Part shown: positions 19,376-31,900 of the stretch, piece after piece
Layout: the number at the start of each line of letters is the position of its first letter
Position numbering within the stretch: the stretch's first letter is position 1
Source: Antedon mediterranea
Lineage: Eukaryota > Echinodermata > Crinoidea > Comatulida > Antedonidae
Length of the DNA: 64,000 bases
Direction of reading: 5' to 3'
Assembly (NCBI RefSeq): GCF_964355755.1
Contig: NC_092679.1
Location: forward strand, 22,320,432 to 22,384,431
The notes under the pieces: model-generated
What the model saw: only the letters and a program-made list of their open reading frames with translations
Database searches by the model: none
What the model was told of the DNA's origin: nothing
Translations under genes and position numbers: made by a program

Positions 19376-21064
19376 ATGTTATGCGCGATTTGAACGATTT
19401 GCGCAATTTGAAATTGCGCAAAAAAATCCTTGCGCAATTTGAAATTGCGCAAAGAATTCTTGCGCAATTTAAAATTGTGCAAGGATTTTTTTGCGCAATT
19501 TCAAATTGCGCAATCAACTTGCGCAATTTCAAATTGCGCAAGAAAATCTTTGCGCAATTTTAAATTGCGCTGCACAATTTGTAAATTGCGCAAGATAGTT
19601 CTTGCGCAATATGACACCTTTGCGCAATTTGAAAACGAACTGTAAATTTTCAAATTGCGCAACAAAATTCTACCAGACAATCGGTATTTATTATAATAAT
19701 TTATTGGAAACTAAATAGGCCTAACTCAAAATAAAACATAATAAATGCGAAGATGTGTGTAATAAATACATAACATTTATTATTACAATTAAATAATATT
19801 ATCACTGTAACTTGAAATAAATCAAAATAAATGTAAAAATTAAGTTTTTAATATTAGTTTAAGCTAACCCTAGTCAGTATCAGTAGTCCAGACCCTAGCT
19901 AGGCTAGAGTAGTATAGCCGGCCGCCCGCGCCGCGCCCGCCTGGTGGAACACCACCGCTTCGTTTTCCTTCGTCGGTTGTTCGACGGTATGCTAACTTAT
20001 AACAATATTTGTGTTATGCGCGATTTGAACGATTTGCGCGATTTGAAATTGCGCAAAAAAATCCTTGCGCAATTTGAAATTGCGCAAAGAATTCTTGCGC
20101 AATTTTAAATTGCGCAAGGATTTTCTTGCGCAATTTCAAATTGCGCAATCAACTTGCGCAATTTCAAATTGCGCAAGAAAATCTTTGCGCAATTTTAAAT
20201 TGCGCTGCACAATTTGTAAATTGCGCAAGATAGTTCTTGCGCAATATGACACCTTTGCGCAATTTGAAAACGAACTGTAAATTTTCCCATACATGGCTAG
20301 GCTAGGCCTAGGCAGAGGAGTTTAAAATTTAGTATTTTATTATATAAATAAGACCATTTCAATGAAGATAATGTTTAATACTCACTTTTTAAGTTTTTAA
20401 TTTTTAATATTAGTTTAGGCTAGGCCATGTAACCTAGTCAGTATCAGTAGTCCAGACCCTAGCTAGGCTAGAGTAGTATAGCCGGCCGCCCGCGCCGCGC
20501 CCGCCTGGTGGAACACCACCGCTTCGTTTTCCTTCGTCGGTTCTTCGACGGTATGCTAACTTATAACAATATTTGCACTACTAAAATAAGGAAATGCGAT
20601 ATTTATCTTTAATTTTGAATCATTCTTAGAAATTACTATAAAAATATGGGTGTGCATGATTTCACAATCTGTCGAAAAACCTTGCGCAATTTGCAGATTA
20701 CTTGCGCAATTTAATACGTTGCTTGCGCAATTTGAAACACATGTTTCAATTCAAATTGCGCAAGGATTTTTTTTGCGCAATTTCAAATTGCGCAAATCGT
20801 TCAAATCGCGCATAACATTTGCACTACTAAAATAAGGAAATGCGATATTTATCTTTAATTTTGAATCATTCTTAGAAATTACTATAAAAATATGGGTATG
20901 CATGATTTCACAATCTGTCGAAAAACCTTGCGCAATTTGCAGATTACTTGCGCAATTTAATACGTTGCTTGCGCAATTTGAAACACATGTTTCAATTCAA
21001 ATTGCGCAAGGATTTTTTTTGCGCAATTTCAAATTGCGCAAATCGTTCAAATCGCGCATAACAT
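19376..21064. repeat. Palindromic array of TTGCGCAA dyads in duplicated blocks
   Basis: Four blocks (about 19376-19665, 20011-20285, 20680-20819, 20925-21062) are built from TTGCGCAATTT-x-AAATTGCGCAA palindromes with short spacers. I count about 14 perfect TTGCGCAA octamers in the first block and about 39 overall. Blocks 1 and 2 begin with TGTTATGCGCGATTTGAACG; blocks 3 and 4 end with its reverse complement, so the set has the form of a transposon with long subdivided TIRs. Flanking sequence is also duplicated (19845-20010 with 20396-20570; 20575-20819 with 20820-21062). ORFs across it are by-products of the repeat. Confidence 0.85.
19910..19990. repeat. GC-rich hairpin segment, duplicated at 20475-20550
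   Basis: A GC-rich island (GCCGGCCGCCCGCGCCGCGC) is followed by hairpins GGTG-gaa-CACC and CGTCG-gttgtt-CGACG. A near-identical copy lies about 560 bp downstream. It stands out sharply from the AT-rich surroundings. No function assigned. Confidence 0.6.
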
Positions 21065-21380
21065 CAATATATAATATATGCGCACTATTGGTAAAGACCG
21101 ACAATGATAATAAATAGATTATTTCATACGCGTACTTAGTTTCTTTGTTGCAAAATGTCTGCAGCGGCTCCGAACGAAGCCTTTTTTATTGAGTGTGGGC
21201 CTATACTCATTTGACAACTCTACGCGACATAAAAACTGTGTACGTGGTCTGATGGCGTGACATATACCACTTATATTACACTCACCTCCTAAAGTGGTCC
21301 TATAAATACAATGTTCAGTTTATTGCAAGTCTTTGCTGCCGTTTTGAAAGCACAAACACTAAGCTATCTAGAGCTTAGAT

Positions 21381-21700
21381 ATGCAGGTGGTATTTATTGT
21401 AGATCCAGGTGTTATTAAAAAAGTTCATAGTAAATCGAAACACAGACAGAAATTCTTTTCAATATCTGCAGTAAATGATTGGAATAGTTTGCCATATCAT
21501 ATAGTAAATGCATCCTCTATAAATAATTTTAAAACCCATCTTGAAACACACTGGAAAACCCACAACCTAAAGTTTGAGCCATATAACCAAGATGTTCAAA
21601 GAGGGACTCACAAACCTTACAGGTTTATAGTCTAAAGGTCAAGGTAAATCAAGGTAAATAATATGCAAATAAAAAACGGCTGTGTATAAATCTAGGAAAG
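21381..21700 (+). mobile_element. LINE 3' fragment (reverse transcriptase C-terminus)
   Basis: An 84-codon frame ends at 21635 with SAVNDWNSLPYHIVNASSI then FKTHLETHW, a motif usual at the C-terminus of CR1/jockey-like RT polyproteins. It is followed by AAGGTAAATCAAGGTAAAT tail repeats. Severely 5'-truncated. Confidence 0.6.
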
Positions 21701-21779
21701 TCTTCGTTATAACTGTTTAAATCAAATCCAAAGGATGAAAATAATTATTTATACATAAATTTTGTAGGCATCTGTACGC

Positions 21780-23880
21780 TACAGACATTGAAATAGATAT
21801 TCTTCTTCTTCTTTCCCTTTTCAGGGAATTTATTGGTTCAAAGTATATTGGCCTTTGGCCCTAATACAAACAAATACAAATTAACTATAACTTAAGATAA
21901 TGGTTTCTTCTTTCAAAAGCAAAGTAGACGTATTTTCCTAAATTATAAGTAAAATTTGTGTTGGAAAGTAATAAACAAAGCTTATTAATAGAAGGAAAAA
22001 CACGAATAAATCTTGGAATAAAACTTTTTCTTAAATCATTGTAAAATGTGCATTGCAAAATAAAATGATATTCATCCTCAACAATGTTCTTTTTACATAA
22101 TTTACACGTTCTCTTATATCTTTCTACACCCTCCCATCTGCCCTTTTCAATTTCTAGCTCTAATATCCCTAAACGTAACTTAGTTAATAATCTTCTTTGT
22201 TTAAAATTAATGATGTTGGTCAAGTGATAACTTAAACATATTTCTTTTTTATAAAGAGAAAAGAGCCTTAACTTATTATGTGAACTAAATTTTTGAATGC
22301 ATTTTTGTTTTTCAATATCACATAAGCGCAACTTAAATTCTCTCAAAAATAAACCTTTACTATTAACATATTGTTGTAACCATATATAACCAAAACCAGT
22401 AGAAAAGAGTAAGTGTTTGACCTGTTGTGCCCAACAATTCTCATTACGGTTAACTTTTCTAAGTTGAAACTCATAACACTTAAAAATGAATCTGTCATGA
22501 TCTAAAGTAATAATATGTAACCAAAATCTTATAACTGTAACTAAACAATCCACAGAAAGTGGTAATCTACCTAACTCAGAAGTAACAGCGGCATTTGGTG
22601 CATTTTTTCCAACTTGCAATAAATATCTACAAAATTTAGTATGTGTTTTTTCTATAATGTTTGTGCTATCTGACATTCCCCAGATTTCGCTTCCATACGT
22701 TAAAATAGGAAGTATTTTCACATCAAAAATATTGTTCCATGTATTAATTGGAAGAAAAGATAAGTTACGATAAATGAATGATTTTAAGCAGAATAAACTT
22801 TGATTTGCTTTTTGTTGATTATGTTGCATTGAGTTGTTCCATGCACCATTTGAACTAAAAATAACACCAAGATAATTATACGAATTAACAATTTTTAATT
22901 GAATATTTTTATACTTCCATTTTTCAATGTTCCTTAAATTGCGGCCATTTTTAAAAACCATAATTTTGGATTTTGTAGTGTTTACAGTAAGTTTCCAAGT
23001 ATCACAATAAAGTTCAAGTTTATTTATTAATTTTTGGAGACCTTTCACCGTATCACTAACAAGCACTAAGTCATCTGCATAAAGAAGATGATTCATATGA
23101 CAATCTCCAATTTGAATGAAATCGTTTACCTGATTAAGTATACCACTCAAATCATTAATGTAAATATTAAAGAGTAAAGACGACAACGGAGAACCTTGTT
23201 GTACTCCAATTGAACAATTAAAAGATGGACTAAGTTTGTTGCCAATTTTAACATGAGCAGATAAGTTTTGGTATAAGGAATTTATTATGTGTAACATTCT
23301 GCCTGAAACACCGATACATTTCAACTTATGTAGTAAAAGTGTATGATTTATAGAGTCAAAGGCACGTTTAAGATCAACAAAACAAACAAAAATCCTACCC
23401 CACTTTTTATCTAAGTATTTAGAGATGAGGGTATCTAAAATGAATATATTATCTGTCGTTCTATATCCCTTACGAAAGCCTGCTTGTTCCTCATGAATTA
23501 ACTTTTTACTATTTGTAAATTGTGTTAACCTAGAATTAAGAATATTTAAAAATATTTTTCCTAGGATTGGAATTAAAGAAATACCTCTATAATTTTCAGG
23601 TTTGTTTTTATCTCCATTTTTAAAAATTGGAACGATTAAGCTTGTTGCCCATTGTTTGGGAAATTTTTCAACTAAAAATATGGCGTTAAAAAGAATTTTT
23701 AAAATATCAAAAATAATGTTGGGGGCGTTTAGCAAAAATTCAAAATTCATTCCATCAATGCCGGGAGCTTTTCCACTATTTTGAGAATTAAATGCTTTTT
23801 TTATTTCATCCAACGTTATGTCGTGGTCTAAATTATCATCGTCTTCATTCTGTTGGCATTCTGTGATTTTTGGCAACTCA
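21780..23880 (-). mobile_element. 5'-truncated non-LTR retrotransposon with intact 663-aa RT frame (21885-23876)
   Basis: Domains seen in order: KAPGIDGMNFEFL, ENYRGISLIP, EEQAGFRKGYRTTDNI, FVDLKRAFDSINH (catalytic Asp), GVQQGSPLSSLLFN, LLYADDLVLVS (YADD catalytic box), the K-ILPILTYGSEIW thumb region, and a C-terminal C-x2-C...H...C cluster (CKLCKKN...HFILQC). No endonuclease domain remains, so the copy is truncated at its 5' side near 23880. The 3' UTR ends about 21780-21830 in a (GAA)n tail. No stop interrupts the 663 codons, which suggests a young insertion. Clade not assigned. Confidence 0.9.
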
Positions 23881-24600
23881 TATTGCTATCCCAGAATTCT
23901 ACGTCTACGATAGTGATCGATTGATAAAGCACCTGTGCATCACAAAAGCAAATTTCTGGTTCAAATCTCAATCAATATTGTTTTTTTTTAAATCTGTTTG
24001 AGAATTTTAACTTTTATGAATCCTCCTGTATCTTTATGTTCAATTAAATGCCGTAAAATGTTGTATTTTCTTTTAAGAGGGCCTCTTCAAGTCAGCTGTA
24101 CTGCTGTAATACAGCTGTTAGAGCTACCCTCTTGTAAAACAAAGTTGAATAAATAATCATTTGAGCAACATCGCAAGGTAGTTTTATTATTTCTCAAAAC
24201 ACTTTATTTATACTACGAAATCATGGCGAAGAATGGAGTGTTGAATTAGAATAACATTAATTAGTAAATGAATATAAATATTACACTAATATAGACTGTT
24301 ACTAAATATAAAAATTAATATAAAAATTAAGTACAGCATTTTATGATTCTACTTTTTGGTTTTAGCTACTATAGAAAAATGTTATATATTTAGATTAAAT
24401 AAAAAACTGTATAATTTTAAATATATTTCATTAAAAATCACAAGTACATTCACTTACCGAATTGCACTTTATATAATATATTAAACAATTAAAAATATGT
24501 ACACATTTTATCTACATAAACGATGTATACACGATTATCGATTATAATTGATTATAAAATTACAGATATAAAAGAACAACAACAAACCCTGTATAATTAT
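23881..24600. other. Non-coding AT-rich interval
   Basis: Lies between the LINE and the 20-bp satellite. No gene, RNA or clear repeat was recognised. Confidence 0.4.
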
Positions 24601-24612
24601 ATACTATTATAA

Positions 24613-25380
24613 TGGTCAACTTAAGTATACTATTATAATGGTCAACTATACTATAGAATGGTCAACTATACTATAGAATGGTCAACTATACTATAGAATG
24701 GTCAACTATACTATAGAATGGTCAACTATACTATAGAATGGTCAACTATACAATGGAATGGTCAACTATACTATAGAATGGTCAACTATACTATAGAATG
24801 GTCAACTATACTATAGAATGGTCAACTATACTATAGAATGGTCAACTATACTATAGAATGGTCAACTATACAATGGAATGGTCAACTATACTATAGAATG
24901 GTCAACTATACTATAGAATGGTCAACTATACTATAGAATGGTCAACTATACTATAGAATGGTCAACTATACAATGGAATGGTCAACTATACTATAGAATG
25001 GTCAACTATACTATAGAATGGTCAACTATACTATAGAATGGTCAACTATACTATAGAATGGTCAACTATACTATAGAATGGTCAACTATACTATAGAATG
25101 GTCAACTATACTATAGAATGGTCAACTATACAATGGAATGGTCAACTATACTATAGAATGGTCAACTATACTATAGAATGGTCAACTATACTATAGAATG
25201 GTCAACTATACTATAGAATGGTCAACTATACTATAGAATGGTCAACTATACTATAGAATGGTCAACTATACAATGGAATGGTCAACTATACTATAGAATG
25301 GTCAACTATACTATAGAATGGTCAACTATACTATAGAATGGTCAACTATACTATAGAATGGTCAACTATACAATGGAATG
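24613..25380. repeat. 20-bp satellite (CTATAGAATGGTCAACTATA)
   Basis: About 38 tandem copies. A variant beginning CAATGGAATG replaces the unit at 24751, 24871, 24971, 25131, 25271 and 25371, that is every 5 to 8 units, giving a loose higher-order pattern. The units are nearly identical otherwise. Confidence 0.9.
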
Positions 25381-25392
25381 AATTTTAACAAT

Positions 25393-25992
25393 AATATATT
25401 AATATAATGAAATTAATGTAAATATGAATCGTCTTTAGTTCGCACTAATTGAAAGCGTCGGCTTATACGCATACATATCCATGTTTCCATCTTCCAAATC
25501 CCTCTCTGCGATAAATCCTTGAGTTTTTCAGTGAAATTGGTAGTTCGAATTGTTTCTACTTTTTGCGAAAACAAAAATTGCGCACCCAAATGAACTGACG
25601 CATTCATGACCACTTGTGCGAATCAAAAATCTTGGCAGGCACGAAACAAAACAAAAAAATTTAAGCTATTCGCTCTTTTTGTAGTGGAAAGGGTAGCGCA
25701 ATTTTGTTGTCTGCGTAACATTGGATTTGCGAAAACAAATTTGGAAATTTTGTGGTGTACACGGTCTAATGGATGTCCATCTTGAAAAATACCCGCACAC
25801 AATAATACGAGGAGGCTTCATATTTTCCTATCTCCTCCTACGATAATTTTAATTGCATTGGACTGGTCATGTTTTGGGGCCCTTAAGCTCTGTTACACCA
25901 CTGTGAGCTCTCTAAATTAGAAAATTTAAGTAACACACAGGTTGAATTCAGATTTTGTCTGATGGAGCCCTCGATTGACATCGGTAATCAGT
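25393..25992. other. Region 3' of the ABCA5-like gene
   Basis: Includes the presumed 3' UTR of the transporter gene. A 66-codon minus-strand frame at 25413-25613 has no recognisable domain and no supporting context, so it is not called a gene. Confidence 0.4.
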
Positions 25993-28900
25993 CTACAAGT
26001 TTGTATTGGTAGCTGATAGTGTTGAGAACTGTCTTTGAGGTTTGGGTTGGACACGTCTTGATCGATGAATTTCATTCTCAACTTCTGGCTCGTCTTCAAC
26101 TTCCAGTTCATCTTGGTGTTTTGCAAACTCAATGAATACCTTCAAAATAAATTCATAACAATTATCAAAATGTTGATTAAACCAAAGGTCTGTTTCAGTT
26201 CTTAAGCCTAGTTAAGTTGAAGAGACATGCCCTTTGGCGATAGCTCCTCAGTGCAGCTTTTTTATGTATCAGTGAAAGGAATAAATAAATAAAATAAACT
26301 CTGGGCTGGTGGCTATTTTGCTAGTGCATTATAAAACCAAATACCAACCTGTTCAAGTGTAGATTGACTAAAACTATATTCTTCAATTTCAAAGTTAGAT
26401 TTGCCTGCAAGAAATGTAACAATTTTTTATTTGCGAAGACCGACAACCAAACAAAGTCAAGTTAATTCATTGTGGCAAGGATCAGGCATGTTATAACTTA
26501 CCTTCTTGCATGATTTCAAACACTTTCGCCAACGAATTCACTTCGTCCTGCGGCACTTTTATAGTCACACGTTCCGAAAAACACTCAATGACTTCCGCTC
26601 CAGGAAAAAAAGTGCGGACATGCTGAATGAACGCTTTGAGTTTGTTTTCGAGGAGTGTAGTCGTGTCTCCTTCTTCTCGTACGAAAGCACTCATGTTGAG
26701 CTTGGCCTCTAACAGATATCCACCGCCATACTTGTCCTTGAGGTGCTGGGTAGTCCCCAAACATCTAAAAACATATTTTAAAGTTACTTAAGATATACTT
26801 AACACTAATAGATTCACAAACATCTAAAAACAGACATATTATTTGTCCTCAATTGAGGCGCCTATTATGAATAACAGGGGCTGAGATGGTCCAGTGGCTT
26901 GGTGGTTATGACGCTTGGCTACCAATCCAAGGGTTCAAGTCCTGTCCGTGACAGAATTTTTTCTAATGACAAATTATAACTCCACTCCCAAAGACTTGTA
27001 ATAAGACTTTGTTTATGTAGAGCATCTTGTGTATATGTTTGTCTTTTTAACAGGATTTCCACATTTAAGAAGGATAATGAATGAATTCGCTTATGGATAT
27101 ACTTGGCATTAAGCCTAAATTAATCAAAACAAAACACAATGGGGTAACCACCTACTCATCCGAAAGATGCACTGGGTTTAGAAAAGCGAACAAAATTGTT
27201 CAGTCCGAGAGAGACTTACTCTAGTTGTCCAGCTACCATGATTCCCACTCTGGAGCACACGGCATCGGCTTCCTCCATAGAATGAGTCGTCAAAACTCCA
27301 CCACGATTTTCTTGAAAACATGAAATTATGGTGTTCCTATAAATACAACAAATCACATCTTAAGCTCTGTCTACACTACCAACAAAATGTGATGTGCCTA
27401 AATATGGTAGTGATATGACATCACCATGTCCATATATGGGCACATCACATTTTGTTGTCACATAAAGATTGATAGTGTAGACAGAGCTTTATGATAAATT
27501 TATTAATAATTTTAAATAAAATTACAGACAAAAATAAGCTACTCAACATTTTTATGCTTTATTAAGAAACTGTGATGCTGCATTTGACTTACCATAAAAA
27601 TCGTTTCGAAGAAGGATCCATTCCAGTAGAGGGCTCATCCATCAGGATTATCTCAGGATTACCCAACATGCTCAGTGCAAAACAAAGCTAGAAATTAAAA
27701 ACATGATAACTGTTTATATTATAAGACATTGGACACATTTGGAGGAATCTGAACATAACATAATCAATTTAATGTTTGTTTAATATAATTTAGATGGGTT
27801 GGGAGACAGTGAATATTGGGTGTTAAGCTCTGTCTACACTATCAAACTTTATGTGACAAAAAAATGTGATGTGCCCATATATGGACATGATGATGTCATA
27901 TCAATACTATATTTGGGCATATCACTACTATATTTGGGAATATCACTACTATATTTGGGCACATCACATTTTATTATTGATATGCTGTACCTTCCTCTTT
28001 GTTCCTCCTGATATTTCTTTCGTCTTTTTATCAGCATGTTCTGTAATCTTCAGTCCATCCATGTAGCTAAAAAATAAGCAATGCAATACAACCATAAGTG
28101 ATTTGTGCTAAGTTTCACCAACAGAAATTGGGACATTTCGGCCCAGGTTGTCCAAGATGTTTCAGCTCATGTCGACGAAGACGTTTTGGCCCAGTTTGCC
28201 CAGAATGTTACCCCAACTAAAAAACACCATTATTATCTAGTATCTTTAAATAATACAGTATCATATTTATATAAAACTGCTCAAACTCACTGGCTACTGA
28301 TGGTAGTCGCATCATCTCTGCAAAGTCCTTTAATATGTCCGTACGTCATTAAGTGTTCACGCACTGTCAAGTCGGGCCATAGCGGGTTCACTTGAGGGCA
28401 GAATCCCATTGATTGGTAGGCTTCGCTCAAAGACGATGCAATATCATTCTTTCCAACTCTTACCTGAGGGGGAAAAAAAATATATTATTTATCACTACCC
28501 AATGAGCACATTTTTTTCAACATTCAGGATTTTCTAAATCTTACAAGCTTGTCTCTTTTTTTGAGTCTTCTTCGAGGTTCTCCCTACTCAGTTGTAAAAC
28601 TTCTTTTCTAAAGCTCTGTCTACACTATCAAAAAAAGTGTGATGTGCCCAAATATGGTAGTGACATGGCAAAATATGGTAGTGCTATGACATTACCTGGC
28701 CCTTGGTTGGCTCAATGTCTGCTGTGACTACGTTCATCAGGCTCGTCTTTCCCGCCCCATTTGGCCCCAGAAGACCAAGAACCTCACCCTTGCTCACAGC
28801 CATTGACACATTCCTTACGGCAACCTTGGTATTAGAATTATCAGCAACTTTGCTCTTTCTGTCTTTTCTTTTGACAAACTCTCGTCGAAGATCACTCACC

Positions 28901-31900
28901 ACCAACACAGAAGTCTGGAAAAACAACTATTTTTCTTAAGTAAAAAAAACCAAAGATAACCAATTCTTTATATTTTAACATACCCTTGTATTTGCATGTT
29001 TATGGTGCAACCAGTCCCATGTATGTTTTCATACACAGACACTCCTAATAAGGGGAACATTCTTGGGTCTCAATGGTGTCTCTTTCACACATCTTCTAAT
29101 ATATAATGTATTAGTATAACAATCTATAATAAATAAATATATTACAGTACCTTATCATTTTGTAGAATGTCTTTAACTCTCTTTCTTTCCTCTATGATGT
29201 CTTCATCTTCATCCGGTATTACGTCTTTATTTATCTTACTATACTTTTTTTCAGCTGAGCTGTGAAAATAACAAGGCATGGTTGATAAAGTAAAGTGCAT
29301 TCATTTTTTTATTTAAAAAAAAAAATTAAATGAAAGGAGGAATAACCTCAGCCTACTGTAACTGGGCTGAATTGTGTACAGGTGTGGAAAGGTTGTTTAG
29401 CTGCCACCAGAACTATGGTCGATGGTTGAACCTGTGCCAAGCTTAACCCACTAAGCAACTTAAGCAAACACCACTGAGCAAGATATATTAACATATGTAT
29501 TTACAACAGTTGAAAACTAGCTTAAAAACTTACATGCAAAAGAAGGCATCTCTCCAATCTCCACCAGTTTTTCTTATTTCACACCAGCGTAGAAAGAAAT
29601 ACAAAACCACAAAGTCCAAGATAAGCTGAAAAATAATTAATATCATATCATGTTGTAAATTGAGAGAAATGAAGACATAATTTTAATAATGAACAAATAA
29701 AATCAAACAAAAAGGACCACTAAAAGAAGAAAGAAATGTAATTTAAGCGGTAGCAATAACTTACCTACAAAGAAGCTTGCTAAATTACAGGTTAAAGAGT
29801 ACACAAAATATAGTTACTGCAGTAACTGCAGTAGAATCATTTTTACAAGATCCATAACCAAATAATCAATATTATATCTATCTTAACATCATAAAAATTA
29901 ATAACAAAAAAAAATGTTTTGATATGTACTTACAATTAGAATTGTTGGGACAATATATGCATCAAATTTGAGGTAATCCGCAAAATTAAGCTCATCTGTA
30001 GTTTGTGTAATATTTGCAAATTCATAAATCTGAGAAATATTAAGAATAATTGATGCTTACTCAGGCATGACCAGGAGTGAGTAGTAGAGCTTAAATAATA
30101 AATCTATACAATAACGGGATATTTTTTCTCCATATCCACAATGATTCGGGAGAAATTGCACCTTAGCAGAGGCTAATAGGATATGATGGTTCCACTGAAA
30201 AGACACTTTTGCTATTAGATTTTAAAAATATATACCAATAAACTCACCCTAACAATGTAATAGATTCCACCATAGATTGCATAGGGCGGGAATATGAAGC
30301 TGAAGAGAAGATGAAGTCCACCAGCAAGTGAATATGAACCAGTCAGGTCTAGCGCTATGACAGGGGCAGCTAAGGCTGTTGGAAACTAAACAACAAAATA
30401 TACACAATTAAGATTAAAAAAAAAAAAAAAATAGAAATTCTTAAAACAATTAAACTATAGTAGAACCCTTTCTTTCGGATACAACAATACAGGAGTAACC
30501 TTTATTAAGTGGACACTACCGTTTATGACCAAGTACAGTCTCAGAGGACATAGGTAAGAAATTTGGCTAAAAGACAGTGGTGGAATTATTATGCAATTAA
30601 TAGAGGATTTACAAGAGTCTTGTGTCTGAATCTAACCTAAGTTAGGGCATGAGATTATAGTTACTTATTCTATCTTTCTAATTGAAACTTACTAATGAAT
30701 ATATTGACGGAAGAACAGCCTGACACGACTCAAAACTATCAAACAAAAACGAGACACAAAAAGCGACAATCGTGGAAACGGGCAGGTACACGATAAGTAA
30801 CACTATAAACGTAACAATAGCACCAGCTCGTAAAAAGGCATCCACTTGAAAGGCGAGAATCACGATGAAACCGATGACGCACGCTATAGCGTAGAATGCA
30901 ACGTCAACGGCCAGCCAGGCAAACCAGTATGTGTTCACCGTTATCCCGGACACACGGATCTGCGATCTTATCTTCAACTACAACGAAATAGAAAATGTTG
31001 GAAACATTGAATTCAATCTCAATTCAATCAATAGGAATAATATTACAAACAAATTATTTATTTCATGCATGCAAGAAATCAACAGAGGTCCCAACTTGGA
31101 ATATGAAGATGCTTTACAAATCGGGACCAAACCGTACAGGGCACTATACTTTTTAAATACAGAGGGCGCTATTAAAAAAAATCTCAGAAGACATGGGAGG
31201 TTTGTGTTTGAATTGCAAAGTTACCTCACGTTCTTTAACTTTATCGACGGCAAAATATGGTGGGATTAAATTGAGCGACAGGGCAAAGAAAATCGCGAGA
31301 AAGACAGTTCCATTGAACGTATAGTCGTCTGAGCCGGTGGACGGGAAGTCCTGCGTAGACACACTGATGTCCTCGCTGCTAATGTCCAGCATACTGTAGA
31401 GGGAGTTCATAAGAATGTTGATGAGGATTGGTAACGAGTGAATGGCCGTGTCGTTGTAATGCACTACGAACGAATTGCTCTAAAATAGAAATAAAAGATG
31501 ACAGTAAAAATGGTTATGTTTCAGTGATTTAAGTGGAGAATCCACAACTTATAATATTTTATACTAAAAATTATATAAAAAAGAAGGGTGGAGAGGGGAG
31601 GCGGGAGGGGGTTATATTACAAAACATAAGTTGTTTTTACAGGCCTTTAGTCCTCTCTTCGGCCCTTGATGAATTACAAAAAATATCCCTCATGGTAAAC
31701 AGGAAGATGATGAGTAAAGCCCAGATGTAGTGTCTTTTTGTTTTGGTACAACATGAATATGTACGTATAACAGAAAAACTTTTCTTATACAGCCGCAATG
31801 AGTCGTTTATTTATTATTCAAATTTTCGTACAGCTCCTGTAAGTAGCCATGAGTCACATATTTATTATTCAAATGAGAATTAGATTCTTACAATGTTGTT

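Noticed and set aside
19910-19990. HDV-like or hammerhead ribozyme in the GC-rich hairpin block
   Set aside because: No hammerhead core (CTGATGA...GAAA) and no double-pseudoknot pairing could be drawn.
19332-21117. Several 60-84 codon frames
   Set aside because: All are translations of the palindromic TTGCGCAA array (repeating NLKLRK/AQFEIAQ words), not genes.
24613-25380. CRISPR-like regular repeats
   Set aside because: Head-to-tail satellite with no spacers in a eukaryotic genome.
27799-28011. Overlapping 60-70 codon frames with [12 protein letters not shown] repeats
   Set aside because: Translations of MITE-1 internal modules.
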